A model generated the notes under the pieces. It did not search any database and had not been told where the DNA came from. It saw only the letters and a program-made list of their open reading frames with translations. From the NCBI GenBank assembly GCA_012295275.1, contig CM022679.1, positions 31,124,837-31,186,836 on the forward strand: 62,000 bases of DNA, written 5' to 3'. A program made the translations under genes and the position numbers. This DNA comes from Chrysomallon squamiferum. Lineage: Eukaryota > Mollusca > Gastropoda > Neomphalida > Peltospiridae. The stretch's first letter is position 1. Each line of letters opens with the position of its first letter. Below are positions 1 to 12,909 of this stretch, in pieces.

Positions 1-48
1 ATCTTTGTTTCTTCATATTAATGTGGACTTTAAATATAGTTCACTTAC

Positions 49-77
49 TTCTCAGAGCTTATGATTGCCCAAACCGG
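49..77 (-). CDS. Gene A microexon 26, 29 nt, with in-frame stop (RFGQS-stop)
   Basis: D-class exon at the left edge, between ..TTTTCTATTCTGAG and GTAAGTGAAC. It reads RFGQS then TAA in the family frame, with Gln replacing the Arg of the other 29-nt members. The array may continue beyond the window. Confidence 0.5.
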
Positions 78-510
78 CTCAGAATAGAAAATAAATATAT
101 TTTACTCAGTGGAACCTTTCGCGGAATAGAAACGTTAACTAGCTACATTTTACCTCAGTCTGACATTGTTTATTGTGTTTATTGTGTCTTATATACAGAG
201 TTGATAGCTCAGATATAAAGTTTCTGTAGTCGATCATTCAGGGATATTTACTTAATGTGATTATGACTCGTACAGTGGCACTACCTGTCATTTTAAGTTC
301 AGCAGCATATATCTTATGTAGGACAAATTAATGTAAACAGAATGGACTGATTCTATATGTTTATTATTACATCATGAAGACATCAAAGATATAATAAATG
401 ATTATGTTATTATAAACAATAATAACATTTAATTTCACAGCCTTTATGGATGTTGTTATTACTGTTATTGATATTGTTGTTATTATTACAATATTATAGT
501 ATTATTATTA

Positions 511-541
<31 letters not shown>

Positions 542-1053
542 TTTACATATTTTTTTATTTTAGATGATATAATTTTTCCTGTTGCCATATTTGATGAACT
601 GTGATCTACACCATTATTGTTAAAATGGTATTTAATCTAATATTCATCAACATTCAGTTAAGAAAGAGAAAACACACACATATACACATATACCCCAAAA
701 CAAACACTCCATTGGATTCGGACCTGAGATACGTCTGAATTATTACTCAGTGTGTACGAATGTAATGCGGAAACTTTATTTATTTAATAATAATTTAATT
801 ATTTATACGGACGTTTGAAACGTTTACGGAGATAAAGAAAAGGAATAGTGATATTAAAAAATAGGCAAAATATCATGTTGCCCTCTTTTCTCTTTAGAAA
901 AAAAAACAAGAAAACAAAAACTGTCAAATTATTACTGAGCTATATCTGTTATTCTTTGTAACAGGTATTCCAAAACAAAGACACAAAGTGACATAGTAGT
1001 GCTCTGTAACTGGTTATGTCATTTATATTAGAGCTTCAAAGAATAATACTCAC

Positions 1054-1077
1054 TCATACTCCTGAATATGGCGGGAC
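1054..1077 (-). CDS. Gene A microexon 25, 24 nt (SRHIQEY)
   Basis: M-class exon between ..TTGTTTTTTAACAG and GTGAGTATTA. It encodes SRHIQEY. Joined to the D exon at 49-77 it would give ..QEY-D-RFGQS and a stop. Confidence 0.6.
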   Translation of the reverse strand, partial: VPPYSGV

Positions 1078-1379
1078 CTGTTAAAAAACAAAATAGAATC
1101 AGGCGAATAATTTAGCTGTTCAAAAATATGAATTCATCTTTTTCCAGTTATTTGACTAGTCCATGTACAAGAAAAAAGTAAAATACAAGTAAAACCAATG
1201 TAGTAAATATATATATAAAGATTTGCCTATAACTAAAATGTTTTGAAATTTTAATCATGGATTATTGTTTATCATTACACAGTCATTCTTTTGCATACCC
1301 AGGTTTCTGCCTGTGTCAAATATATTTATCATAGATCCTTCCTATTAATGTGGATGGACTTAAAATACACTTGACTTAC

Positions 1380-1409
1380 CTGCGATTTGGAGTGGATCGC
1401 CCTGGCCGG
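1380..1409 (-). CDS. Gene A microexon 24, 30 nt (RPGRSTPNR)
   Basis: C-class exon between ..TTTTTTATTTTCAG and GTAAGTCAAG. It encodes RPGRSTPNR, keeping the G-R-S motif of the class. Confidence 0.6.
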
Positions 1410-2164
1410 CTGAAAATAAAAAATAAAAATGTTACTTCGAAGACCAACATTAACCAGGAACAATTTACACTTTACCTCAGACTGACAATGTCTGCAATAT
1501 ACACACATTGTCTCTAGAACAACATTGTGTGATGTTTAATTTATATGATTATGACTCGAATACTGACACTGTTCGTCAGTTTATGTTCAGTTGGATCCAT
1601 CTTATCTAGGATAAGTTAACGTTAACTTACTGGACATATTCCAATTTTATTACACCATGAACAAAATAGAGAGATTATATATAATTCTCGTATTATAAAC
1701 AATAATACACTTTAATTTAACAGCTATTTGTGGATATTATTGTTGTTATTGCTATTGTTGTTTTTAATTACTATTATTATCATGATTGCCATTATCATTA
1801 TTATAATAATTTATTAATTTATTTATTTATTCATTTTCGATAGTATAAAATTTCCTGCTAACATATTTTATGGACCCTAGTCTACATTACTATTGTTAAA
1901 ATGGTATTTAGTCTATTATTTATCAAGACTGTGTTTAGAAAGAAAACAAACACACATATCAAACACAAACACAGAGATCAACAACAGAAACGTGATATTA
2001 ACAAGTAGAAAAAAATAACACATTAAAAAATAAAAAGTTGTTATTGATATATGTACTTTGCAGTTCGTAATAGATGTTTCAAGAAAAAGAGACAAAAGCT
2101 GATCTAATAGTGATGACTTATTGATGACGTCATTTATGTTAGGGATTAAAAGATTGATACTCAC

Positions 2165-2179
2165 TGTATTCTCGGGATT
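2165..2179 (-). CDS. Gene A microexon 23, 15 nt (IPRI)
   Basis: K-class exon AATCCCGAGAATACA between ..TTCTTTGTACAG and GTGAGTATCA. It encodes IPRI. The (CT)n tract starts about 194 nt upstream on the sense strand. Confidence 0.6.
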
Positions 2180-2367
2180 CTGTACAAAGAAGATAAACAC
2201 TCAGGTGAATAATTCAAAAAATATATGTGTTTCTATATGTGTGTGTATTTGTGAGTGTCTGTGATTCCACATGGGAAAAAAATTGTATATATTTGTGAGG
2301 AGAGAAGTGTTGTTTATTTCTGGATTGTATGTAAAGGGCATAAAAAGCTAGAGATACAGAGAGTCAT

Positions 2368-2536
<169 letters not shown>

Positions 2537-2681
2537 GAGATGTTAAGAGTTGCGTATAACTAAAATATTTGGAAATTTTAATTGAATCATTCTCCTGGAC
2601 ATCTAGCTCAGTCCCTCTGTCAGACATATATTTATCTTTGTTTCTTCATATTAGTGTGCTCTTGAAATATATTTCACTTAC

Positions 2682-2710
2682 TTCTCAGAGCTTATGATCG
2701 CCCAAACCGG
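2682..2710 (-). CDS. Gene A microexon 22, 29 nt, with in-frame stop (RFGRS-stop)
   Basis: D-class exon between ..TTTTCTGTTCTGAG and GTAAGTGAAA. Like 10433-10461 it is 29 nt and reads RFGRS then TAA in the family frame. Frame 1 would be open (PVWAIISSE), so the stop depends on the frame set by the signal exon. Confidence 0.5.
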
Positions 2711-3361
2711 CTCAGAACAGAAAATTAATGTATTTTACTGAGTGGAACTTTTCGCTGAATAGAAACATTAACTACCTACATTTTACCTCAGTCTGACATT
2801 GTCTAGGATATACAGAGTTGATAGCTGAGACATAATGTGTCTATAGTCGATCATTCAGGGATATTTACTTTATGTGATTATGACTCGTATATTTATTCTC
2901 GAATTATTTGATTAATTTAACAGCTATTTGTGGATATTATTGTTTTTATTGCTATTGTTGTTTTTAATAACTATTATTGTCATTATGGCCATTATCATTA
3001 TTATTATTATTTATTAATTTATTTATATATTTATTTTAAATACTTTAACATCTGCTGGTACCATATTTGATGAACTGTAATCTACATTTCTATTGTTAAA
3101 ATGGTATTTAGTCTATTATTTATAAAAGCTCTGTTAAGAAAGAAAACAGACACACATATACAAACACAAACACCGAGATTAACAACTGAAGCGTGATATT
3201 AACAAGTAGAAAAATAACACATTAAAAAATAAAACGTTGTTTTTGATATATGTAATTTGCAGTTCGTAATATGTGTTTAAAAAAAAAGACAAAAGCTGAT
3301 CTAATAGTGCTGACTTCTGAGTGACGTCATTGATGTTAGGGATAAAAAGATTGATACTTAC

Positions 3362-3376
3362 TGGAAGTTGGTGTGT
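3362..3376 (-). CDS. Gene A microexon 21, 15 nt (HTNF)
   Basis: K-class exon ACACACCAACTTCCA between ..TTTTTTTGTACAG and GTAAGTATCA. It encodes HTNF. If joined to the next exon (2682) it would give ..HTNF-H-RFGRS and a stop. Confidence 0.6.
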
Positions 3377-3565
3377 CTGTACAAAAAAAGATAAACACAC
3401 AGGTGAATAATTCCAAAAATATCTGTGTTTCTATGTGTGTGTGTATCTCTGAGTGTCTGTGTGTCCACATGGGAAAAAAATCGTATATATTTGTGAGGAG
3501 AGAAGTGTTGGTTATTTCTGGATTGTATGTAAAGGGCATAAAAAGATAGAGATACAGAGAGGGAG

Positions 3566-3569
<4 letters not shown>

Positions 3570-3661
<92 letters not shown>
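3570..3661. repeat. (AG)n microsatellite
   Basis: About 90 bases of AG, in the intron upstream of gene A microexon 21. Confidence 0.95.
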
Positions 3662-3663
<2 letters not shown>

Positions 3664-4491
3664 ATTCTTATTGATATGCGTATTAAAAGAAAGACAAAAA
3701 GTACAAATAGTAAAAATAGCTTTTTTTTTTTTATTTGATATTATACTTTGTAAATGACAACATAGAGTGAAACTATCTTTCCTTGTTTTTAATACCGAAT
3801 GTATGCCAAAACAAAAAAATATATTGCATTACTAACCCAATTAATGTTCATTCTAATGCGAAACCTTCCTTTTATTATTAACATCAATTCTTAATATTTT
3901 TAATGATTCCAGTACTCGACTATCGATAATGTTGCATAGTATGATATATAAACTTAATGAACATATTCCAGTTTTATAACACCATGAACAAAACAGAGAT
4001 ATTATAAATTATTATCGTATTACAAATAATAATACACTTTAATTTAACAGTTATTTGTGGATATCATTGATCTTATTACTATTGTTGTTTTTAATTACTA
4101 TTATTATCATGATAGCCATTATCATTCTCGTTAATATTTATTAATTAATTTATTTATTTATTTTAAATAGTATAACATTTGCCGTTACCATATTTGATGA
4201 ACTGTAATCTACATTACTTTTGTTAAAATAGTATTTAGTCTATTATTTATAAAAGCTCTGTTAACAAAGAAAACAGAAACACATACACAAAAAACAACAA
4301 CACAGAGATCAACAACAGAAGCTTTATATTAACAAGCAAAAAAATAGTACATTAGAAAATAAAAAGTTGTTATTGATATATGTACTTTGCAGTTCGTAAT
4401 AGGTGTCAAAAAAAAGAGACAAAAGCTGATCTAATAGTGCTGACTTATAGGTGACGTCATTTATGTTATGGAAAAAAAGATTGATACTCAC

Positions 4492-4506
4492 GGCAAGAAG
4501 GCGGCT
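4492..4506 (-). CDS. Gene A microexon 20, 15 nt (AAFL)
   Basis: K-class exon AGCCGCCTTCTTGCC between ..TTCTTTGTATAG and GTGAGTATCA. It encodes AAFL. The upstream (CT)n tract (4629-4810) is the most interrupted of the set. Confidence 0.6.
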
Positions 4507-4619
4507 CTATACAAAGAAGATAAACACTCAGGTGAATAATTGCAAAAATATCTGTGTTTCTATGTGTGTGTATATTTGTGAGTGTCTGTGTGTCCACATG
4601 GGAGAACAACCGTATATAT

Positions 4620-4811
4620 TTGTGACTAGAGAGAGAGAGATAGAGAGAGAGAGAGATTGTAGAGAGAGAGAAGAGAGAGAGAAAAGAGAGAGAGAGACAG
4701 AGTCAGAGAGAGAGACACAGAGAGAGAGAGAGAGAGACAAAAAACAGAGAGAGAAAGGAAACAGAGAGAGACAGGGGGTGAGAGAGAGAGAGAGACAGAG
4801 AGAGAGAGAGT
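4620..4811. repeat. Interrupted (AG)n microsatellite
   Basis: AG-rich tract with many single-base interruptions, in the intron upstream of microexon 20. It is older or more mutated than its paralogues. Confidence 0.9.
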
Positions 4812-5295
4812 ATGACTCGTATATTTATTCTCGTATCATTTGATTAATTTAGCAGCTATTTGTGGATATTATTGTTGTAATTGCTATTGTTGTTTTTAAT
4901 AAATATTATTATCATGATCGCCATTATCATTAATATTATTATTTATTAATTTATTTATATATTTATTTTAAATAGTATAACATTTGCTGGTACCATATTT
5001 GATGAACTGTAATCTACATTACTATTGTTAAAATAGTATTTAGTCTATTATTTGTCAAACCTCTGTTAAGAAAGAAAACAGACACACATAATCACACACA
5101 AACACAGAGATCAACAACAGAAGAGTGATATTAACAAGTAAAAAAAATAACACGTTAAAAAATAAAAGTTGTTATTGATATATGTCCTTTTCAATTCGTA
5201 ATAGGCGTTTCAAAAAAAAAAGACAAAAGCTGATCTAATAGTGCTTACTCATGGGTGACGTCATTTATGTTAGGGTTAAAAAGATTGATACTCAC

Positions 5296-5310
5296 GGGTA
5301 GTTGGCGCCT
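5296..5310 (-). CDS. Gene A microexon 19, 15 nt (GANY)
   Basis: K-class exon AGGCGCCAACTACCC between ..TTCTTTGTACAG and GTGAGTATCA. It encodes GANY. The (CT)n tract is only about 45 nt upstream here because the usual spacer is deleted. Confidence 0.6.
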
Positions 5311-5350
5311 CTGTACAAAGAAGATAAACACTCAGGTGAATAATTCCAAG

Positions 5351-5357
<7 letters not shown>

Positions 5358-5430
<73 letters not shown>
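5358..5430. repeat. (AG)n microsatellite
   Basis: About 73 bases of AG close to microexon 19. Confidence 0.95.
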
Positions 5431-5432
<2 letters not shown>

Positions 5433-5572
5433 TTACGAATTGCCTGTATCTAAAATATTTTGAAATTTTTAGTAGAGTCATTCTCCTGGACATTTAGCTC
5501 TGACCCTGTGTCACACACATATTTATCTTTCTTTCTTCATATTAATGTGGACTTGAAATATAGTTCACTTAC

Positions 5573-5602
5573 TTGTCAGAGGTTATTGATGGCCCAAACC
5601 GG
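5573..5602 (-). CDS. Gene A microexon 18, 30 nt (RFGPSITSD)
   Basis: D-class exon with the standard acceptor TTCTGAG and donor GTAAGTGAAC. It is 30 nt and open in the family frame as RFGPSITSD. The 29-nt members at 49, 2682 and 10433 have a stop in the same frame. It keeps RFG but has Pro where others have Arg or Gln. Confidence 0.55.
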
Positions 5603-6011
5603 CTCAGAATAGAAAATAAATATATTTTACTGAGTTGAACTATTCGCTGAATAGAAACATTAACTAGCTACATTTTACCTCAGTTTGACATTGTCTGTGA
5701 TATACAGAGTTGACAGCTCAGACATAAAGTGTCTTTAATCGATCATTCAGGGATATTTACTTTATGTTATTATGCCTCGTACAGTGGCACCATCCGTCAT
5801 TTTAAGTTCAGCTGCATATATCTTATGTAGGATAAATTAATGTTAATTTAATGGACTGATTCTATAAGTTTATTATTACATCATGAAGACAACAAGGATA
5901 TAATAAATGATTATGTTATTATAAACAATAATAAAATTTAATTTCACACCGTTTATGAATGTTGTTATTACTGTTATTGCTATTGTTGTTATTATTACAA
6001 TATTATAATAA

Positions 6012-6097
<86 letters not shown>

Positions 6098-6622
6098 GAT
6101 ATTTATTTATTTTAGATGATATAATTTTTCCTCTTGCCATATTTGATGAACTGTAATGTACACCATTATTGTTAAAATGGTATTTAATCTAATTATCATC
6201 AACATTCATTTCAGAAGGAGAACACAGATAAATATACACATATACCCCCAAACAAACACTCCACTGGATTCGGCCTGAGATACCTCTGAATTATTACTCA
6301 GTGTGTATGAATGTAATGCGGAAACTTTATTTATATAATAATAATTTAATTCTTTGTGAGGACGTTTGAAACGTTTTCGGATATAAAGAAAAGTATTGTG
6401 ATATTAAAAAATAGACAAAATATAATGTTCTCCTATTTTCTGTTTAGAAAAAAAAAAAACGCAAAAAATGAGAAAAAAGAATAAAAAAACAGTCAAATTA
6501 TTACTGAGATATATCTGTTGTACTGCTCAATAGGTGTTCCAAAACAAAGACACAAAGTGACATAATAGTGCTGTGTAACTGGTGATGTCATTTATATTAG
6601 AGCTTGAAAAAATAATACTTAC

Positions 6623-6646
6623 TCATACTCCTGAATATGGCGGGTC
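6623..6646 (-). CDS. Gene A microexon 17, 24 nt (TRHIQEY)
   Basis: M-class exon between ..CTTTTTTAACAG and GTAAGTATTA. It encodes TRHIQEY and ends GA. It differs from 1054-1077 by a single base (Thr for Ser), the closest exon pair in the array, so this pair is a recent copy. Confidence 0.6.
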   Translation of the reverse strand, partial: DPPYSGV

Positions 6647-6946
6647 CTGTTAAAAAAGAAAAAAGAATCAGGCGAATAATTTAGCAGTTCAGAAATATGA
6701 ATTCATCTTTTTCCAGTTATTTGACTAGTCAATGTACTAGAAAAAAGTAAAATGAAAGTAAAAACAATGTAGTAAATATATATATATAAAGATTTTCCTA
6801 TAACTAAAATGTTTTGAAATTTTCATCATAGATTATTGTTTATCATTACACAGTCATTCTTCTGCATACCCAGGTTTCTCACTGTGTCAAATATATTTAT
6901 CATAGATCCTTCCTATTAATGTGGACTTAAAATACACTTGACTTAC

Positions 6947-6979
6947 TTTAAGTGATTTCGTCTGTATTTCCCATGCGGT
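6947..6979 (-). CDS. Gene A microexon 16, 33 nt (PHGKYRRNHL)
   Basis: C-class exon, one codon longer than the usual 30. The acceptor is ..TTTTATTGTCAG and the donor GTAAGTCAAG. It encodes PHGKYRRNHL. The class G-R is replaced by G-K, also a basic amidation-type pair, and an RR dibasic follows. Its core is clearly different from paralogues at 1380 and 11811, while the introns remain very alike. Confidence 0.6.
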
Positions 6980-7470
6980 CTGACAATAAAAATTAAAAAT
7001 ATTACTTTGAAGACAAACATTAACCAGATACAATTTACACTTTACCTTCGTTTGACAATGTCTGCAATATAGACACATTGTCTCTAGAACAACATTGTGT
7101 GATGTTTAATTTATATGATTATGTCTCGAATACTGACACTATCCGTCCATTTATGTTCAGTTACATACATCTTATCTAGGATAAGTTAACGTTAACTTAC
7201 TGGACATATTCCAATTTTATTACACCATGAAAAAATTGAGAAATTATAAATAATTCTCGTATTATAAACAATAATACACTTTAATTTAACAGCTATTTGT
7301 GGATATTATTGTCGTTATTGCTATTGTTGTTTTGAATTACTGTTTTTGTTATTGATATATGTACTTTGCAGTTCGTAATAGGTGTTTCAAAAAAAAGACA
7401 AAAGCTGATCTAATAGTGCTGACTTATGGGTGACGTCATTTATGTTAGGGATAAAAAGATTGATACTCAC

Positions 7471-7485
7471 TGTAAGCTGCTATCT
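7471..7485 (-). CDS. Gene A microexon 15, 15 nt (DSSL)
   Basis: K-class exon AGATAGCAGCTTACA between ..TTCTTTGTACAG and GTGAGTATCA. It is open only in the family frame (DSSL) and the third frame. Frame 1 has TAG at its second codon. It has the longest upstream (CT)n tract of the array, about 284 bases (7694-7977). Confidence 0.6.
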
Positions 7486-7690
7486 CTGTACAAAGAAGAT
7501 AAACACTGAGGTGAATAACTCCAAAAATATCTGTGTTCTATAGTGTGTGTGTATTTGTGAGTGTCTGTGTGTCCACATGGGAAAAAAAATCGTATATAAT
7601 TCTGAGGAGAGAAGTGTTGGTTATTTCTGGATTGTATGTAAAGGTCATAAAAAGGATGAGATACAGAGAGTCATACACACAGGGAGAAAC

Positions 7691-7979
<289 letters not shown>

Positions 7980-8120
7980 TGATAAGAGTTGCCTACAACT
8001 AAAATATTTTGAAATTTTAACACAGTCATTCTTCTGGACATCTAGCTGAGTCCCTGTCTCAGACATATATTTATCTTTGTTTCTTCATATTAATGTGCAC
8101 TTGAAATATAGTTCACTTAC

Positions 8121-8135
8121 TTCTCAGAGCTTTGG
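8121..8135 (-). CDS. Gene A microexon 14, 15 nt (QSSE)
   Basis: D-class exon shortened by an internal deletion to CCAAAGCTCTGAGAA, with the class acceptor TTCTGAG and donor GTAAGTGAAC intact. Unlike the 29-nt members it is a multiple of 3 and open (QSSE). Confidence 0.5.
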
Positions 8136-8787
8136 CTCAGAATAGAAAATTAATATATTTTACTGAGTGGAACCTTTCGCTGAATAGAAACGTTAACTAG
8201 CTACATTTTACGTCAGTCTGACATTGCATGTTATATACAGAGTTGATAGCTCAGAAATAAAGTGTCTCTAATGGATCATTCAGGGATATTTACTTTATGT
8301 GATTATGACTCGTATATTTATTCTGGTATCATTTGATTAATTTAGCAGCTATTTGTGGATATTATTCTTTTATTGCTATTGTTGTTTTTAATCACTATTA
8401 TTATCATTATCGCCATTATCATTATTATTATTATTTAATAATTTATTTATATATTTATTTTAAATAATATAATAATTGCTGGTACCATATTTCATGAACT
8501 GTAATCTGCATTACTATTGTTAAAATAGTATTTAGTCTATTATTTATCAAATCTCTGTTAAGAAAGAAAACAGACACACATATACAAACACAAACATAGA
8601 GATCAACAACAGAAGAGTGATATTAATAAGTAGGAAAAATAACACATTACAAAAATAAAAAGTTGTTATGTATAGATGTACTTTGCAGTTCGTAATAGGT
8701 GTTTCAAAAAAAAGACAAAAGCTGATCTAATAGTGCTGACTTATTGGTGACGTCATTTATGTTAGGGATAAAAAGATTGATACTCAC

Positions 8788-8802
8788 TCGTAGTTGGGGA
8801 CT
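8788..8802 (-). CDS. Gene A microexon 13, 15 nt (VPNY)
   Basis: K-class exon AGTCCCCAACTACGA between ..TTCTTTGTACAG and GTGAGTATCA. It encodes VPNY. A (CT)n tract begins about 209 nt upstream of the acceptor on the sense strand. Confidence 0.6.
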
Positions 8803-9007
8803 CTGTACAAAGAAGTTAAACATTCAAGGTGAATAATTGAAAAAATATCAGTGTTTCTATGTGTGTTTGTATTTGTGAGTGTCTGTGTGTCCACATGGAA
8901 AAAAAATCGTAAATATTTGTGACTAGAGAAGTGTTGGTTATTACTGGATTGTATGTAAAGTTCATAAAAAGCTAGAGATACAGAGAGTCAAACACACAGA
9001 TAGGGAG

Positions 9008-9011
<4 letters not shown>

Positions 9012-9093
<82 letters not shown>
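9012..9093. repeat. (AG)n microsatellite
   Basis: AG run in the intron upstream of microexon 13. Confidence 0.95.
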
Positions 9094-9095
<2 letters not shown>

Positions 9096-9933
9096 ATTCT
9101 TATTGATATGTGTATTAAAACAAAGACAAAAACTAGAAACGTTAGTAAAAATAGCTCTTTTTATTTTATATGATCATTACACCGTCTGAATGACAACCTA
9201 CAGTGAAACTATCTTTCTTTGTTTTTTAATACCGAATGTATACCAAAACACAATGTGAAATATATTGCATTATTAAACTAATTAATATTCATTCTAATGG
9301 GAAACCTTCCGTTTATTATTAACATCAATTCTTAATATTTTTAATGATTCCACTACTAGATTATCGATAATGTAGCATAGTATTATATATAAACTTAGTG
9401 GACATATTCCAGTTTTATAACACCATGAACAAAACAGTGAGATTATAAATCGTTACCGTATTACAAATAATAATACACTTTAATTTAACAGTTATTTGTG
9501 GATATTATTGATCTTATTGCTATTGTTGTTTTTAATTACTATTATTATCATGATCGCCATTATCATTATCGTTATTATTTATTAATTTATTTATTTATTT
9601 ATTTTAAATAGTATAATATTTGCTGTTACCTTATTTGATGAACTGTAATCTACATTACTATTGTTAAAATGGTATTTATTCTTTTATTTATCAAAGCTCT
9701 GTTAACAAAGAACACAGACACACATATACACAAAAAACCCACAGAGATCAACAACATAACCGTGATATTAACAAGTAAAAAAAATAGTACATTAAAAAAT
9801 AAAAAGTTGTTATTGATATATGTACTTTGCAGTTCGTAATAGGTGTTTCAAAAAAAAAAGACAAAAGGTGATCTAATAGTTCTGACTAATAGGTGACTTC
9901 ATTTATGTTAGGGATAAAAAGATTGATACTCAC

Positions 9934-9948
9934 GGGTAGAAGACGCCT
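9934..9948 (-). CDS. Gene A microexon 12, 15 nt (GVFY)
   Basis: K-class exon AGGCGTCTTCTACCC, acceptor ..CTTCTTTGTATAG, donor GTGAGTATCA. It encodes GVFY then a Pro or other CCN codon. A (CT)n tract lies about 205 nt upstream on the sense strand. Confidence 0.6.
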
Positions 9949-10150
9949 CTATACAAAGAAGATAAACACTCAGGTGAATAATCCAAAAATATCTGTGTTT
10001 TAATGTTTGTGTGTATTTATGAGTGTCTGTGTGTCCACATGGGAACAAATAGTAAATATTTGTGAGGAGAGAAGTGTTGGTTATTTCTAGATTGTATGTA
10101 AAGGGCATAAAAAGCTAGAGATACAGAGAGTCATACACACAGAGAGGGAG

Positions 10151-10287
<137 letters not shown>

Positions 10288-10432
10288 GAGATGTTAACAG
10301 TTGCCTACAACTAAAATATTCGCAAATTTTAATACAGTCGTTCTCCTGGACATCTAGCTCAGTCCCTGTGACAGACATATATTTATGTTTGCTTCTTCAT
10401 ATTAATGAGGACTTCAAATATAGTTCACTTAC

Positions 10433-10461
10433 TTGTCAGAGGTTATGATCGCCCAAACCGA
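10433..10461 (-). CDS. Gene A microexon 11, 29 nt, with in-frame stop (RFGRS-stop)
   Basis: D-class exon between ..TTTTCTATTCTGAG and GTAAGTGAAC. In the family frame it reads RFGRS then TAA. It is the first exon in the array whose length is not a multiple of 3 and the first with a stop, as expected of a terminal coding exon. RFG-R would give an amidated RF end if processed like a neuropeptide. The alternative is that a 1-nt deletion relative to the 30-nt paralogue at 5573 created the stop. Confidence 0.55.
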
Positions 10462-10860
10462 CTCAGAATAGAAAATAAATATATTTTACTGAGTTGAACT
10501 ATTCGCTGAATAGAAACATTAACTAGCTACATTTTATCTCAGTCTGACATTGTCTGTAATATACAGAGTTGATAGCTCAGACATAAAGTGTCTGTAGTCG
10601 ATCATTCAGTGATATTTACTATATGTGATTATGACTCGTATAGTGGCACTATCCGTCATTTTAAGTTGAGCTGCATATATCTTATGTAGGATAAATTAAT
10701 GTTAACTTGATGGACGGATTCTATAAGTTTATTATTACATCATGAAGACAATAAGGATAATAAACAATAATAAAATTTAATTTCACACACTTTATTAATG
10801 TTGTTATTACCGTTATTGCTATTGTTGTTATTATTATAATATTATAATAATCATTATTAT

Positions 10861-10906
<46 letters not shown>

Positions 10907-10909
10907 TTT

Positions 10910-10945
<36 letters not shown>

Positions 10946-11499
10946 CATATTTATTTATTTAAGATGATATCATTTTTCCTGTTGCCATATTTGATGAACT
11001 GTAATCTACACCATTATTGTTCAAATGGTATTTAATCTAATATTCATCAACATTCAGTTAAGAAAGAGAAAACTCACACATATACACATATACCCCAAAA
11101 CAAACACTCGACAGGATTCGGCCTGAGATGTGTCTGATTTATTACTCAGTGTGTACGAACGTAATGGGGAAACTTTATTTATTTAATAATAGTTCAGTTA
11201 TTTATGAGGACGTATGAAATGTTTTCGGAGATAAAGAAAAGAATAGTGATAATAAAAAATAGAAAAAAATATCATGTTGTCCTCTTTCCTCATTAGAGAA
11301 AAAAAAAAAAAAAAAAAACAAAAAAAAAACACAAAAAAACCCAGTCAAATTATTACTGAGATATATCTATTGTACTGCTCAATAGGTGTTCCAAAACAAA
11401 GACACAAATTGACATAATAGTGCTCTGTAACTGTTGATGTCATTTATATTAGAGCTTAATAGAATCATACTTACTCATCCTCGTCAGAATGATACTCAC

Positions 11500-11514
11500 C
11501 CAGTTTGGCGGGAC
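11500..11514 (-). CDS. Gene A microexon 10, 15 nt (SRQT), with second donor
   Basis: Exon GTCCCGCCAAACTGG follows the M-class acceptor ..TTTTTTTAACAG and ends at GTGAGTATCA. It encodes SRQT. A second donor (GTAAGTATG, exon edge 11474) lies 26 bases further downstream on the sense strand. Its use would give a 41-nt exon and break the frame. The double donor looks like a small local duplication. Confidence 0.6.
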
Positions 11515-11810
11515 CTGTTAAAAAAAAAAAAAGAATCAGGCGAATAATTCAGCAGTTCAAAAATATGAATTCATCTTTTTGCAATTACTTGACTAGTCAA
11601 TGCACTAGAAAAAAGTAAAATAAAAGTAAAAACAATGTTGTAAACATATATATAAAGATTTTCCTATAACTAAAATGTTTTGAAATTTTAATCATGGATT
11701 ATTGTTTTTCATTACAGTCATTCTTCTGCATACCCAGGTCTCTCACTGTGTCAAATATATGTATCATAGATCCTTCCTATTAATGTGGACTTAAAATACA
11801 CTTGACTTAC

Positions 11811-11840
11811 TTGCGAGTTGGAGTGGATCGCCCAATCCGG
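11811..11840 (-). CDS. Gene A microexon 9, 30 nt (RIGRSTPTR)
   Basis: C-class exon between ..TTTTTATTTTCAG and GTAAGTCAAG. It encodes RIGRSTPTR. The G-R pair is the type of site used for amidation and cleavage in secreted peptide precursors, and it is kept in several class members. Closest paralogue: 1380-1409 (RPGRSTPNR). Confidence 0.65.
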
Positions 11841-12597
11841 CTGAAAATAAAAAATAAAAATATTTCTTCGAAGACAAACATTAACCACGTACAATTTACA
11901 CTTTACATCCGTTTGACAATTTCTGCAATATACAGACATTGTGTCCAGACGAACACTGTGTGACGTTTAATATATATGATTATCACTCGAATACTGACAC
12001 CATCCGTCAGTTTATGTTCAGATGCATCCATCTTCTCTAGGATAAATTACTGTTATCTTACTGGACATATTCCAATTTTATTACACAATGAAAAAAAAAT
12101 AGAGAGATTATAAATTATTCTCGCATTATAAAAAATAATACACTTTAATTTAACAGCTGTTTGTGGATATTATTGTTATTATTGCTATTGTTGTTTTTAA
12201 TTACTATTATTATCATGATCGCCATTATCATTATCGTTATTATTTATTAATTTATTTGTTTATTTATTTTAAATAGTGTAACATTTGCTGTTACAATATT
12301 TGATGAACTGTAATCTACATTAGTATTGTTAAAATGGTATTTAGTCTATTATTTATCAAGGCTCTGTTAAGAAAGAAAACAGACACACATAATCACACAA
12401 AAAACACAGAGATGAACAACAGAAGAGTGATATTAACAAGTAAAAAAAATAACACATTAAAAAATAAAAAGTTTTTATTGATAGTTGTACTTTGCAGTTC
12501 GTAATAGGTGTTTCAAAAAAAAAAAAAAAGCTGATCTAATAGTGCTGACTTATTGGTGATGTCGTTTTATGTTAGTGATTAAAAGATTGATACTCAC

Positions 12598-12612
12598 CGG
12601 TATGGGCTGCCG
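12598..12612 (-). CDS. Gene A microexon 8, 15 nt (GSPY)
   Basis: K-class exon CGGCAGCCCATACCG, with acceptor ..TTCTTTGTACAG and donor GTGAGTATCA. It encodes GSPY. On the sense strand a (CT)n tract lies about 206 nt upstream of the acceptor (12819-12906). Confidence 0.65.
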
Positions 12613-12813
12613 CTGTACAAAGAAGATAAACACTCAGGTGAATAATTTCAAAAATATCTGTGTTTCTATGTCTGTGTGTATTTGTGATTGTCTGTGTGTC
12701 CAAATTGGAAAAAAACGTATATATTTGTGAGGAGAGAAGTGTTGGTTATTTCTGGATTGTATGTAAAGGGCAGAAAAAGCTAGAAATACAGAGTCATACA
12801 CACAGAGAGGGAG

Positions 12814-12818
<5 letters not shown>

Positions 12819-12906
<88 letters not shown>
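12819..12906. repeat. (AG)n microsatellite
   Basis: AG run of about 88 bases upstream of microexon 8 on the sense strand. Confidence 0.95.
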
Positions 12907-12909
<3 letters not shown>
